Made by a program: the position numbers and the translations under genes. DNA of 64,000 nt from Tridacna crocea (Eukaryota; Mollusca; Bivalvia; Cardiida; Cardiidae): assembly GCA_943736015.1 (NCBI GenBank), contig OX031068.1, positions 29,818,296-29,882,295 of the forward strand, given 5' to 3'. The notes below the pieces were generated by a model, which was given only the letters and a program-made list of their open reading frames with translations, searched no databases and was not told the origin of the DNA. Within the stretch, counting starts at the first letter, position 1. Every line of letters begins with the position of its first letter. Below, in pieces: positions 1 to 44,000 of this stretch.

Positions 1-214
1 CTCTGTCTGAGGTGAACCAATGAGCGCAACAATGCAAGAGAATATCAGTAAAGATTGGCCGGAAATTCTGTAACGACCGACTGATCGCATCACCTGCACT
101 TGAATCTCTCCGTCATCTGCATCTAGAATGACTCCAGAACATGGCTTGCCTTCGAAAGACACAACAGAAACCACATCAAAAGAGAAATAGAAATTTCTCT
201 GTTCCGGTTCGCCT
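1..214 (-). CDS. possible partial exon, unknown protein (or transposon-derived relic)
   Basis: Read on the minus strand, this stretch stays open from a plausible splice acceptor (TATTTCAG ending at about 215) to the window edge, about 71 codons. The translation includes FDVVSVVSFEGKP, then GVILDADDGEIQVQVMR and ending near IVALIGSP. The pattern of alternating beta-strand-like hydrophobics and acidic turns resembles small Tudor/SH3-like modules common in uncharacterised molluscan and transposon-linked proteins, but I cannot name a family. It runs antisense to the guanylate cyclase gene, so it would sit in that gene's intron or upstream. It could be a real exon, a pseudogene or part of a mobile element. 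No partner exon was found. Confidence 0.3.
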
Positions 215-2240
215 GAAATACATTTCCAGTGCCTGTTCGTGTGACACCATATGGCAGGTAGATTAAAAAAGAAAGAAAAGGGATGGCCCGGACTCCTTTT
301 CTCTAAATTGATTGAAAAACACAGTAAACAGATCCTTTTAGGGAAAGTTTCAAGTTGCAGACGTAATTAGATATGATATATAGAAAATAGTGTGCAAAAA
401 AACCCCGCCAACTCCGTTTTATAGTTTCGCTTTGCCGGAGATGCGTGAAACGTACTTTTAAATGGTAATTAATACTGGTATTTTCTAGATAAATCAATTT
501 ACTATTGAAGATTATTGTTTGATGCTGTTAAACGTGAAAATGTTTGCCCAGATATGCTTTTGCAAATTGCAGTCTGATATGTTACTCTTTCTGGATTGGA
601 CAACATGCTTTTCTTTATATAAGCAAAAATCCAGAAATGATAAGTTAGTTGATGTCGAGTGTAATTTCATAACCTTTTTCTCTTTTAAGGCATATCTGCT
701 TCAGCGCTTAATAGTTCAAAAGTGCAGGATTTTGTTTGTCTGGTGGACAACGTCTTAGATTAGATAGTCAAAGAATATTTGGTCCTGCATTCCAACTCTC
801 CTCAAGAGACTTTGTTTGCTTTATTAGATATCTTTTAATTTTGACATGGTATTTTTAACAACCGACAATAGAATGATTTAGTAATTTCGAAAAGGAACCC
901 TTTGTTGTCAAAGCAGTGAATTTTTAGTATCTGAGTCTTTGTTCAGATCGCACAGGCAGCGAGTATCACTTGGAGCTGGCCCAGTTATTGTGAAACTCAT
1001 TAAATACATCATAAAAGCCCTTCACTGTGATATAACTGAAAATGTGTTGCAAATGGCATTACATACTGATGAATCAGTGGGTGTATTGATCATCTAGATA
1101 GATCTGGTTTCAGCCTTTACAACTTGCGAAATTCGGATGTGACTATTGCTTCATTTCAAAACGTAGTTTCTTGTGATAAAGTGTTACATTGTACGGCGCT
1201 GTGGTATTATCTGACAATCAAGAAAACACATTTTAAAAAGAGGAGAAATTACTTGTTTCAAAAGAAGTTGTAAAAGCTCATCCATAAAAAACGTATATAT
1301 GCTTTGTAAAACTGCAATATGATAAAAACTTAGGAAAAATGTCACCACCGTAACGAAGTTGTCCATACCGTGACGGAGGATTTTGTTACGGTGTTGACTG
1401 TGATGGAGGGGACATTTTTGATTTGAAACATGGCATAAGCGACATAAAAACGTACAAATGATAATGAAATGTTCACATCTAATTTAAGACCTCACAGTTA
1501 TATTGACTGTGAAAATTACCTTGTTCTTAGTTGGAATATATACTGTAAAAGTAATGTTACGGATTGGACATATTATAAACATACGGGTAGAATCGTTTCA
1601 GCCATCTGGAGTGTTTTTCAAGCCCAACTTCTTTTATGTCATGAAATGGCCACCATTGACTTCCCAAAGGATGCCACAATGACGACATATACAACATAGG
1701 GAAAATTGATGCTTATACAATTTACAAAATTGATTTCTTTAACAATGTGACGGTGGTGACAGGTTTGTAGGGGACTGAGTGTTCTTTTGGATTTTATCAT
1801 CAATTATGTTTCAAATGTTAGAGTTTTGGCACAGAAATTAAATAAGATGTATATACCATCTGTAAAATATGCACAAAAAGTAATTCAGATACGTGATTAG
1901 TGCAATCTGGAAAATTTCACCTCATCTCGTTACGAAGGGGACATGTGCTTTTTCGCGAGTGGAAATTTGTTAAGGGTTATTATCATGCTTTAATGTGTTA
2001 ATGTTTTCATATGAGTCTGACGTGTTTGTTCCGAACTGGGTTGTAATGGTATATGATGAAAAAAAAGTGGAATAGGTTCAAAGAAAAACACCCACTTTTG
2101 AGAGAAAATGCACGGGACGCAATATATACGCTTTCGGTAGAATGACCCTTTTACATGCATAAAGAGAGGCTTTTAGTATTAAATAATTGAGCCATGCCTT
2201 GCTCTGAAAAAAGCGTGTTTGTGATACATTTCATTGGTGC
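215..2240. other. stretch with no recognised gene or repeat
   Basis: I see only AT-rich sequence with short ORFs and no domain, good splice-bounded exon or clear terminal repeat. A few short motifs around ACCGTAACG and TGACGGTGGTGAC recur at 1340-1390 and 1747-1765, but they do not form an element I can bound. It is probably intron or intergenic DNA upstream of the visible cyclase exons. Confidence 0.4.
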
Positions 2241-2247
2241 AATATAC

Positions 2248-2400
2248 CACAGGAATTTGACATTCAATAACCAAAATAAATGATAAATACATGAAAAAAA
2301 TCTCCCCTATATAGTATGAACACCTGTTTATATTATATAGGGGAGATTTTTTTATCATATTTTATCATTTATTTTGGTTATAGAATGTCAAATTCCTGTG
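2248..2400. mobile_element. 153-bp foldback element with 7-bp target duplication
   Basis: The two halves are inverted copies: it starts CACAGGAATTTGACATTC and ends GAATGTCAAATTCCTGTG, with arms of about 65 bp around a short AT-rich loop. AATATAC flanks both sides (2241-2247 and 2401-2407). Confidence 0.85.
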
Positions 2401-2534
2401 AATATACACAGAAACTCATGCAGAATTATGGATTTATAAAACCCATGTTGTCTAACATTACAGTCAACTGAATTTTGAGGGAAACAAAATAGACAAAATG
2501 ACAGTTTAAAAGTGGCCCAAATTATGAGGCTTGT

Positions 2535-3197
2535 CTTAACTCTTTATACAGTAGACATGTCCAATTTGAAAGCATTTGCATACAACAAAATAAATGTGAA
2601 TCAAAAATTGAAAATAGATTTGAATAGGGTAGAAAACATTGTGAGAAAAGGAGAAAATGCTGGTTAACAGCATTGTCTCCTTTTCCAACAGTCTTTACAA
2701 ATGCTTTCTTTCTAATGCTTGTTTAAAGTTGGCATAGTCTGCTGATAGACTAACCCATTACCAAACAACCCACATTTTTTTATAACCCCAAGAAAGAAGC
2801 CTTCTGAACACATTATGGAAAAAGGAGAAAATGCTGGGAACCAGCAATTTCTCCTTTTCTCACAATGTTTTCTTCCCTTCCCAAAACAAAATTAATTTTT
2901 CTAGTAATGCTGATTTTGTTGTCTCCAATGCTTCCAATCTGGTCTGGTCTAAAATTCTGTTGTTTGTTAACCAATTACCACGCAATCCCTACTTTTGATG
3001 CCCCTGAGAAAGAAGCCTTTTGAAAACACTGTAGGAAAAGGAGAAAATGCTGGTAACCAGCATTTTCTCCTTTTCCCACAGTCTTTTATACCCTTCCCAG
3101 AACAAATTTCAATTTTTCAGTTACCTCTATTTTGTTGTCTGCAAATGCTCTCAATTTGAACCAGTCTAAAATTTTGTTGTGTGGTGAAGAGTTAAAG
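2535..3197. repeat. three adjoining family A TTAA elements
   Basis: Three diverged copies sit side by side: a reverse copy to about 2723, a forward copy at about 2751-2973, and a forward copy at about 2969-3197. Each carries the palindromic core AGGAGAAAATGCTG and inverted partner. Their TTAA ends are partly decayed. Confidence 0.8.
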
Positions 3198-3711
3198 AGT
3201 TAACTGCATATGAAGCAGTGCAGATCTAACCAAACTTCCTGATTTTCATTTACATCAAAAAACATGTCCACAGAAATGGTTAGGTCAGATCAGTGCATAT
3301 CTCTCTGAGTGACAAAGTCTTTCAAATGTTTTTCTTGGTCTTTTATTGTATTCCCTTTCTTTATATTCCAACTTGAACAAATCTCTTGGGGAATGGGATA
3401 AAGACCGGCATTTCAAGAAAAAACCTACTGCCAATAATATCATTCTTGGTGCAAAAACTTAGCCGCGAAAGTTTAGTAGCATTTGTCCTAAATGAAAGCA
3501 TTGCCTGGTGTTATTCTCAGGAAGAGAATAAAGAGAGATAAGTATAAAGGATTTTTCATCGGCTAACACATTCGACGTAAGTGCTGGTGTAGTTCCAAGG
3601 AAACAGAATCCAGAGAGATTAGTATAAGTTGTCAGAACTTGTTTCACAATCAATGTAAAATGAATATGTTTAAACTAAAGCGTCAGGTGACAAGAAATTT
3701 ATTTGGGTTAA

Positions 3712-3863
3712 AATAATTGAATTGTCTGTTAAAGGAAAAGAAAAATTGGGGGAAATGAGAGAACTCACTGGTTACTAGCATTTTCTTCCTTTCCAACAGT
3801 GTTTTCAAAAGCCTTTTTTCTCAGGGTCTTTAAGACACTGGATTATTTTGTAAAGGGTTAAAT
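3712..3863. repeat. degenerate family A element
   Basis: Only the central palindrome (CTGGTTACTAGCATTTTC) and the right end (TTGTAAAGGGTTAA) are well preserved. The left part is eroded. Confidence 0.6.
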
Positions 3864-4069
3864 CTCTTGTCACACAGCTTAGACTGTAACAATTGGCAAA
3901 GAATATTATTATTCGCACTGTGACGAGAATCGGAGAGAAAATTTGTGACCCCCGTCTTACTTGTTATTAACGATGTAGGATCCTGTTGCTTGATAAATAA
4001 CTGTAGATGGCAGAGTGTGGGGGAAGAACTATTGATTTTACAACTGCTTCTGTTTTCTGTAGTAACTAT

Positions 4070-4340
4070 TATATGGGGTGCAACACGCGAAAAGGGTCAT
4101 TCAGACATTTGCGTAAAGTGTCGTCTCGGATCAGCGTGTGCAGTCCGAGCAGGCTAATCCGAAACGACACTTTCCGATTTTATGTGATTTTCTGTTTTAC
4201 GCATGTCTACTGTAGCACAAAATCTAATGTATTCGTAAAGTGCCGTCTCGGATTAGCCTGCGCGGACTGCGCAGGCTAATCTGAGACGACACTTTACGCA
4301 AATATCCGAATGCACCTTTTCGCGTGTTGCACTCCATATA
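4070..4340. mobile_element. inverted-repeat element (TATATGG...CCATATA, GTAAAGTGTCGTCTCGG type)
   Basis: Long terminal inverted repeats of about 65 bp begin TATATGGGGTGCAACACGCG and end with the complement. Internally the motif GTAAAGTGTCGTCTCGGAT occurs in both directions, giving two nested hairpins. Diverged relatives lie at 36600-36872 and 57609-57728. Confidence 0.85.
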
Positions 4341-4364
4341 TGAGGCATGCTCTTAGAAAAGAGG

Positions 4365-4486
4365 GTTATCTCTTTACCAAACGACAAAATTTTAGACTAG
4401 TCCAAATTGAAAACATTAGCAAATGACAAAATAAATGTGAATCAAAAATTGAAATTCCATTTGGGAAGGGTGTGGTAAAGAGTTAA
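4365..4486. repeat. half-length family A element
   Basis: It contains the right half of the element only (GACAAAATTTTAGACTAGTC...) and then GGTAAAGAGTTAA, with no palindromic core. It shares its final TTAA with the next copy. Confidence 0.7.
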
Positions 4487-4712
4487 CCCATTACCACCCG
4501 ATCCCTACTTTTGACGACCCTGAGAAAGAAGCCTTTAGAAAACATTGTGGGAAAAGGAGAAAATGCTGGTAACCAGCATTTTCTCCCTTTTCCCACTATG
4601 TTTTCTACCCTTCACAAGACAAATTTCAAATTTTCAATCACTTTTATTTTGTCGTCTGCAAATGCTTTCGATTTGGATAAGCCTAAAATTTTGTCGTTTG
4701 GTAATGAGTTAA
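4483..4712 (+). repeat. full-length family A TTAA element (reference copy)
   Basis: This is a good type copy, 230 bp with TTAA at both ends. It starts TTAACCCATTACCACCCGAT and ends GTCGTTTGGTAATGAGTTAA. Terminal inverted repeats are short (about 10-13 bp), as expected for piggyBac-like non-autonomous elements. A palindrome of about 60 bp (AAACATTGTGGGAAAAGGAG ... its complement) has a single odd central base in GCTGGTAACCAGC. No coding capacity for a transposase. Confidence 0.9.
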
Positions 4713-5242
4713 GAAAAGGTGAAAGTACTAGTTTATCAATATATAGTAAGTTTTCTTTTATTTTGTTCTTTTATCAGAAAAATAATGACACAAAATCTAT
4801 TACATTAACTACAAATGCTTTTAATGTGGACAAATCGAAAAAGTTTTAGATCCGATAATGAGAAGCTTGTCAACAGTAAGGTAATCTTGATGCTGTGATA
4901 TGACTGAAGTACCGTAAGAGTGAAAAAATGGAGAAAAATAATTCTATCACATAACCTCTCTTATTTTCTGTGTAATATACCCATTACCGATTTTCTTATC
5001 TTATATAAATACATGTCTAATATCACATTTGTGTGACATCAATGTTGATGTCATTTTGTAAATACTACAAAGAAGTGAATAGGTCTTATGTATGTACATG
5101 TAACAGCAGGTGCATTTATGAATGGTTTTATATTGTTTAGTGATAAAAAGAATCTGACATTCTTTGATGTTTGAGATAAAATTTTATTAAACTATTCAAG
5201 GAGAATGTTATTAAGGGAGCCTGTACATTTTCCTTGACTCAT

Positions 5243-5688
5243 TTAACCCTTTTCCAAACAATTCCTGGTTTTTACTGGTCTGGAATAGTAGCCTTTTGAA
5301 AACATTGTGGAAAAAGGAGAAAATGCTGGTAACCAGCATTTTCTCCTTTTCCCACAATGTTTTCTACTCTATCATAGACAGAAATCATCTTTTCAGCAAG
5401 AGTTGAATTGTCGTCTGCAAATGCTTTTAATTTGGTCTAGTCCAAAAATTTGTCGTTTGGGAAAGGGTTAACACACAATCCCTACTTTTGACGCCTCTGA
5501 GAAAGAAGCCTTTAGAAAACATTGTGGGAAAAGGAGAAAATGCTGGTTACTAGCATTTTCTCCTTTTCCCACAATGTTTTCTACCCTTCACAAAACAAAT
5601 TTAAAATTTTTCGTCACTTTTATTTTGTCGTCTGCAAATACTTTCAATTTGGACAAACCTAAAATCTTGTAGATTGTTAATGAGTTAA
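5243..5688 (+). repeat. two family A elements head to tail, sharing one TTAA
   Basis: The first copy is 5243-5471 and the second is 5468-5688. The middle TTAA (5468-5471) serves as the right end of one and left end of the other. The second copy lacks the CCCATTACC part of its left terminus. Confidence 0.85.
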
Positions 5689-5940
5689 TAACATTTTATC
5701 TCAAAAACCCTATATCCTATACGTCCCTTTATCACATGATTCCAAGTTTTAACAACCCTGAAAGAAAAAGACAATTAAGGACATGTTGGCAAATTAACAA
5801 ACTGTAAGTTGCACCTTTACCAACCATACTTTCTACACGTTTTACAATGAATTTCATAATTTGAGTAATATTTGATTTGTTATCTGCAAATGCTTGCAGT
5901 TTTGACAAGTCTAAAAATGTTCTTGTTTGGCAGACTCAGC

Positions 5941-6399
5941 TTAACTATTGCACCCATTACCAAACAACAATATTTTAGACTGGTCCAAATTGAAAGCATT
6001 TGCAGACAACAAAATAAAAGTGACTGAAAATTTGAAATTTGTTTTGTGAAGGGTAGAAAACATTGTGGGAAAAGGAGAAAATGCTGGTTATCAGCATTTT
6101 CTCCTTTTCCCATAATGTTTTCTAAAGGCTTCTTTCTCAGGGTCGTCAAAAGTAGGGATTGTGTGGTAATGGGTTAACACACGGTCACAAGTTTTAACTA
6201 ACCTTTGGAAGGTGCCTTTAAAAAAACATTGTAGAAAAAGAAGAAAAATGATGCTGGTAACCAGCATTTTCTTGTTTTCCCACAATATTTTCGACCATTT
6301 GACAGATAAATACTAGGATATCTTTTAGTTACATTTGATTTGTCACCTGAAAATGCTTTGAATTTGGACCAGGCCAAAATTTTGTTTTTGGCCTAAAGC
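5941..6399 (-). repeat. family A elements, one reverse and one adjoining decayed copy
   Basis: A reverse copy runs to TTAA at 6174-6177 (centre GGTTATC). A forward decayed copy continues to about 6399 with core GATGCTGGTAACCAGCATTT. Confidence 0.8.
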
Positions 6400-6687
6400 T
6401 AAAGGAAATCACTTCATTTGATTTAGATATTTTCAGTGATCAATTTTTCAAACAGACGCTCACGTAAATCCTAATTCCTGCGTCTAATCACCATTAAGCC
6501 TTTTTTGTGACAAAAAGACCAGTTTAGGTAAACATGAATGCAGACAGGTTGGGTAATTTGGCTGGAAACTGGTTTCCGTGGTGATCAATCATTGACAGCA
6601 TCATTAGCCGCATTACAAAAGCAATTTATCATCAAAGTTTGTGCAAACAAAAAAACTATTATGAGCCATGCTCTGTTAAAAGGTGAT

Positions 6688-7410
6688 TTAACTCTTTACC
6701 ACACAAGCAAACAATAGACTTGTCCAAATTGAAAGCATTTGCAGACGCCTAAGATAGAGTAGAAAACATTGTGGGAAAAGGAGAAAATGCTGGTTACCAG
6801 CATTTTCTCCTTTTCCCACAATGTTTTCAGAGGGCTTCTTTAAAGGTGGCCCTTCAGAATTTGGGACGAAAATTTTTCAAAAATACAAAAATATCATCCT
6901 TATACTCCCAAAGCCTTATAATCGTGATTCAAACCCCAGTAGTCGAAACCATCTGACAACACGAGAAATTAGAAATTTGCTACGGCCAAGGTCGACATCG
7001 ACAGGAAACACGCCCTATTTTTACATGACCTTGCTCATTTACATACTGGAAAAACACAGACGAAGCTTCAAACATAGTGTCCGAAGAAAATATTGTGAAA
7101 AAAAAATTACATGTCTGTTATGAAATGGTACATGTATTTAAGCGTCATTAGACATGTGCCAGTCACTTAACATTCCCACAATGCATTTTTTTTTTGTTTT
7201 TGGCATGAAATCTAAAAATAGCTTAAGAGGCTATGTAGCCTTTTAAGGGAATACCATAACTTTATGATTCTTATTTATTGATGATTTGTATTGTTTTTTC
7301 ATATAAATTTCAATGATATATATATTTTTTGATTTGGTGTGATGTGAAATTTCTAAGTACCCACCTTTAAAGGGGTCTTTAAAAGTCGGGCTTGTGTGGT
7401 AATGAGTTAA
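6688..7410 (-). repeat. family A element split by a family C element
   Basis: The reverse-orientation host copy starts at TTAA 6688, has an intact palindrome at about 6762-6832, is interrupted at 6840-7370, and resumes with AAAAGTCGGGCTTGTGTGG to TTAA at 7407-7410. Confidence 0.8.
6840..7370. mobile_element. family C TTAA element (531 bp)
   Basis: It begins TTAAAGGTGGCCCTTCAGAA and ends GTACCCACCTTTAA, so AGGTGG/CCACCT are short inverted termini inside TTAA. No ORF of note. Other copies are at 25940-26168 (truncated) and 32332-32883. Confidence 0.8.
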
Positions 7411-7752
7411 TACATCTGCAGAAAGTATGGCAGTCCGCACTTGCTGACTTCTGTCAAAAATTTTGGCTATATGTCAGTTTCCTGCGTTTCCAAGGACAGT
7501 CTCCTTCAGACTTCAGTTTGTCATTAAACAAAATTTACCATACTTCTCCTATTTGCCTAGTCGCTATGTAAAACATAGATAAGGAGCCTAAATATTTTGT
7601 ACCCAATTTGCAAAGCAAAAAGTCTCCAATTCTGTATTTTCTTGTGTTTTAGCGATTGTTAAGTGAAAATATTAAGGAAATTTGAGGAAATATTCATATA
7701 GTTCTTCAAATATTGTTTTTTGTATCAACTAAGGTACATTAGATTATCATGA

Positions 7753-7985
7753 TTAAACTCTCTACCATATAATGAAGGCCGACTTTTGACCACCTTGAGA
7801 AGGAAGCCTTTAGAAAACATTGTGGGAAAAGGAGAAAATGCTGCTTACCAGCATTTTCTCCATTTTCCACAATGTTTTCTACCCTTCACAAAATAAACTT
7901 CAAATTTTCAATCACTTTTATTTTGTCATCTGCAAATGCTTTCAATTTGGACAAACCTAAATATTGTTGTTTGGTAATGAGTTAA
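7753..7985 (+). repeat. family A TTAA element
   Basis: Full-length forward copy. The palindrome has a small asymmetry (GCTGCTTACCAGC), so one arm has begun to drift. Confidence 0.85.
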
Positions 7986-8097
7986 GTCAAGTTTCAATTT
8001 TTGAGATGCGTGTATTTTGTTGTCTGCAAATGCTTTCAATTTAGACAATTCTTAAAGTTTGTCGTCTGGTAAAGATTTAAACAATATCCTGCTGAAT

Positions 8098-8792
8098 TAA
8101 CCCTTGATCAAACAATTCCTGCTTGTACAATCTCTAAAACTCTAAAAAGAAGCCTTTTGAAAAAATTGTCGGAAAAGGAGAAAATGCTGGTATAAACAGT
8201 ATTCAATATTTTCTACCCTTTCCAAAGCAAACTTCATTTTTGTCCAGTCATAATAATTTTGTTGTGTGCAATTGCCTTCAATTTGAACTGGTTGAGAATT
8301 CTATCAATTGTAAGTAGTTAAAATTCAGTGAAACTTGTTTAACTCATTACCAAACGACAATATTTTAGGCTTGTCCAAATCGAAAGCATAATTGCAGATG
8401 ACAAAATAAGAGTGATTAGAAATTTGAAATTTGCTTTGTGAATGGTAGAAAACATTGTGGGAAAAGGAGAAAATGCTGGTTACCAGCATTTTCTCCTTTT
8501 CCTACAAAGTTTTCTAAAGGCTTCTTTCTTAGAGTCGTCAAAAGTAGGGATGTGTTGTAATGGGTTAACTCTTTCCCAAACAATGGTGACTTTTGACCAC
8601 CTTTGGAAAGAATCCTTTTGAAAACATTGTGGCAAAAGGAGAAAATGCTGGTAACCATTATTTTTACCTTTTCCCACAATATTTCCTAGCCTATCAATAA
8701 GAAACTGCGCCATTTGAGCCACATTGAAATTGTCTTCTGCAAGTGCTTTCAGTTTGGTCAGGGCTAAAATTTTGTCGTCTGGTAAAGGGTTC
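8098..8792. repeat. cluster of three family A elements
   Basis: A degenerate forward copy (8098-8320) is followed by a reverse copy (8339-8568) and a forward copy (8565-8792). The last two meet tail to tail on one shared TTAA at 8565-8568. Confidence 0.8.
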
Positions 8793-8814
8793 AGTGGGCT
8801 CCTAAATTCTTTGC

Positions 8815-9000
8815 AAAGCCTGTCAGCAGAGTTGGTAGTGTACAGGACTTAAAAGCAGGGGGTTACGGGCTTGAATCCTCAACTGTGCAAATTTATCTCT
8901 AGAGCCTGATGATGCCTTGCTCCTAGCTAATGCTATTTTCTAGTGTCATTTCTGAAAACTGTCATCTGCAGAACTGACAAATATTTCATGTCTATACATC
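8815..9000 (+). repeat. tRNA-headed SINE fragment
   Basis: AGAGTTGGTAGTGTA (A-box-like) and GGGCTTGAATCCTC (B-box-like) are spaced as in a tRNA promoter. The sequence continues into a body (GCAAATTTATCTCTA, CCTGATGATG) shared with the element at 17085. Confidence 0.55.
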
Positions 9001-9009
9001 AAAGGGATG

Positions 9010-9230
9010 AACACACAACCCAGAGTTTTAATGATCCAGAACTAGAAGGCTTTTGAAAACAATGTGAGAAAAGAAGAAAATGCTGGTGACCAGCATTTTC
9101 TCCTTTTCTCACAGTGTTTTCTAGCCTTTCCAGAACATATCCCATCTTTTCACCAACATTTTATTTATCGTCTGTATATACTTTTGATTTTTGACAAGTC
9201 CCAAACTTGTTCATCTGTTAAAGAGTTAAG
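9010..9230 (+). repeat. family A element upstream of a cyclase exon
   Basis: The core is AATGCTGGTGACCAGCATTT. Its right end (TGTTAAAGAGTTAAG) falls about 27 bp before the exon at 9255. Confidence 0.75.
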
Positions 9231-9254
9231 TATTTGTTCAATTTTTCATTTCAG

Positions 9255-43038
<33,784 letters not shown>

Positions 43039-43430
43039 TTACATACAGAAAAGTAGTTCTTGCATGTCCTACATAATATAGTTCTCTGGTGTAATAATAT
43101 TTTGTAACTGTTAAATGACTCTTTTATACCTTTTCCAAAAAGTACTATGTTTTGTATGAACTTGCAGATGAAGACTTTGCATAAATCATTGTTGAAAAAG
43201 TAGAAGTTGCTGGTAAAAAGCATTTCCTCTTTCTCAATAGATGTTTTCTATTTGCTGTCTCTGGCTACACTGAAATCTTCACCACACAATCCCCAGTTTT
43301 GCCAGCCCTGAGGAAGAGGGCCTTTTGAAAACATTGTTGGAAAATGAGAAAACTGGTAATTTCTATTCTATCTTAGACTAATTCCATTATTTTATCCCTT
43401 AACCCTTTACGAAACGATCCCTGCTTTTTA

Positions 43431-43834
43431 CATCTTCGCGAGCAAAGTGTATGATCACTACGTGGATCTTATCTTGGCAGATTGAGCCCAATTTTGAGAT
43501 TCCTGTGATGCGCCCTCTATTGGATGCTGATTATTACTCCCCTTTACATCACATTTCTAAAAAGCAAATGAAATATCATTTTACAAACCGCTTAGGAATA
43601 CACATGAAGCGATAAGCAGACATCCACGTGGGTTTCCATGTTTTACCTTTTATTCGAAAGGTAGAGACCTTGCTCTATTTTTATCAAAGATGAAATGCTA
43701 CGAGCGATTTCATTCATTGCAGCTAGAGCTGGCTGCATCCAATGAAAAAACGTATTGGGTGAACGTAAAAATCAAGCTCGATCCGCCAAGGGTAGAGCAA
43801 CGTAGTGAATCATCAGTCTTTGCTTGCGAAGATG
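43431..43834. mobile_element. Mutator-like miniature element, copy 1 (404 bp)
   Basis: Ends are CATCTTCGCGAGC and GCTTGCGAAGATG. It is flanked by TGCTTTTTA (43422-43430) and TGGTTTTTA (43835-43843), a 9-bp target duplication with one mismatch. Copy 2 is 59641-60042. No transposase ORF. Confidence 0.85.
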
Positions 43835-44000
43835 TGGTTTTTACAACCCTGAGTTAGAAAACTTTTGAAAACATTGTGAGAAAAAGAGAAAATGCTGGTA
43901 ACCAGCATTTTCTCCTTTTACCACATTGTTTTCGACCCTATAAAAGATGATTTTGTCATTTTGCCGGCAGCAATTTGAACCAGTCTGAAATTTCATCATT

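Noticed and set aside
4070-4340. CRISPR-like or regulatory stem-loop array
   Set aside because: The repeated motifs are terminal and subterminal inverted repeats of one mobile element. There is no regular spacer pattern, and the DNA is eukaryotic.
4511-4849. Recurrent 60-110 codon ORFs reading like TTLRKKPLENIVGKGENA and HFLLFPQCF in dozens of places
   Set aside because: They are translations of the family A palindrome and body in whatever frame is open. They occur on both strands, have no consistent start or end, and follow the repeat boundaries, so they are not genes.
215-9254. Upstream cyclase exons (ligand-binding, transmembrane, early kinase-homology)
   Set aside because: I looked for HGNL/DFGL-like motifs and a hydrophobic segment between good splice sites and found none, so I leave them as outside the window or unrecognised.
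43039-43110. Polyadenylation signal for the cyclase gene
   Set aside because: Only weak AT-rich candidates (AATATA, AATAATATT) follow the stop. None could be preferred over the many AATAAA-like strings in the repeats.
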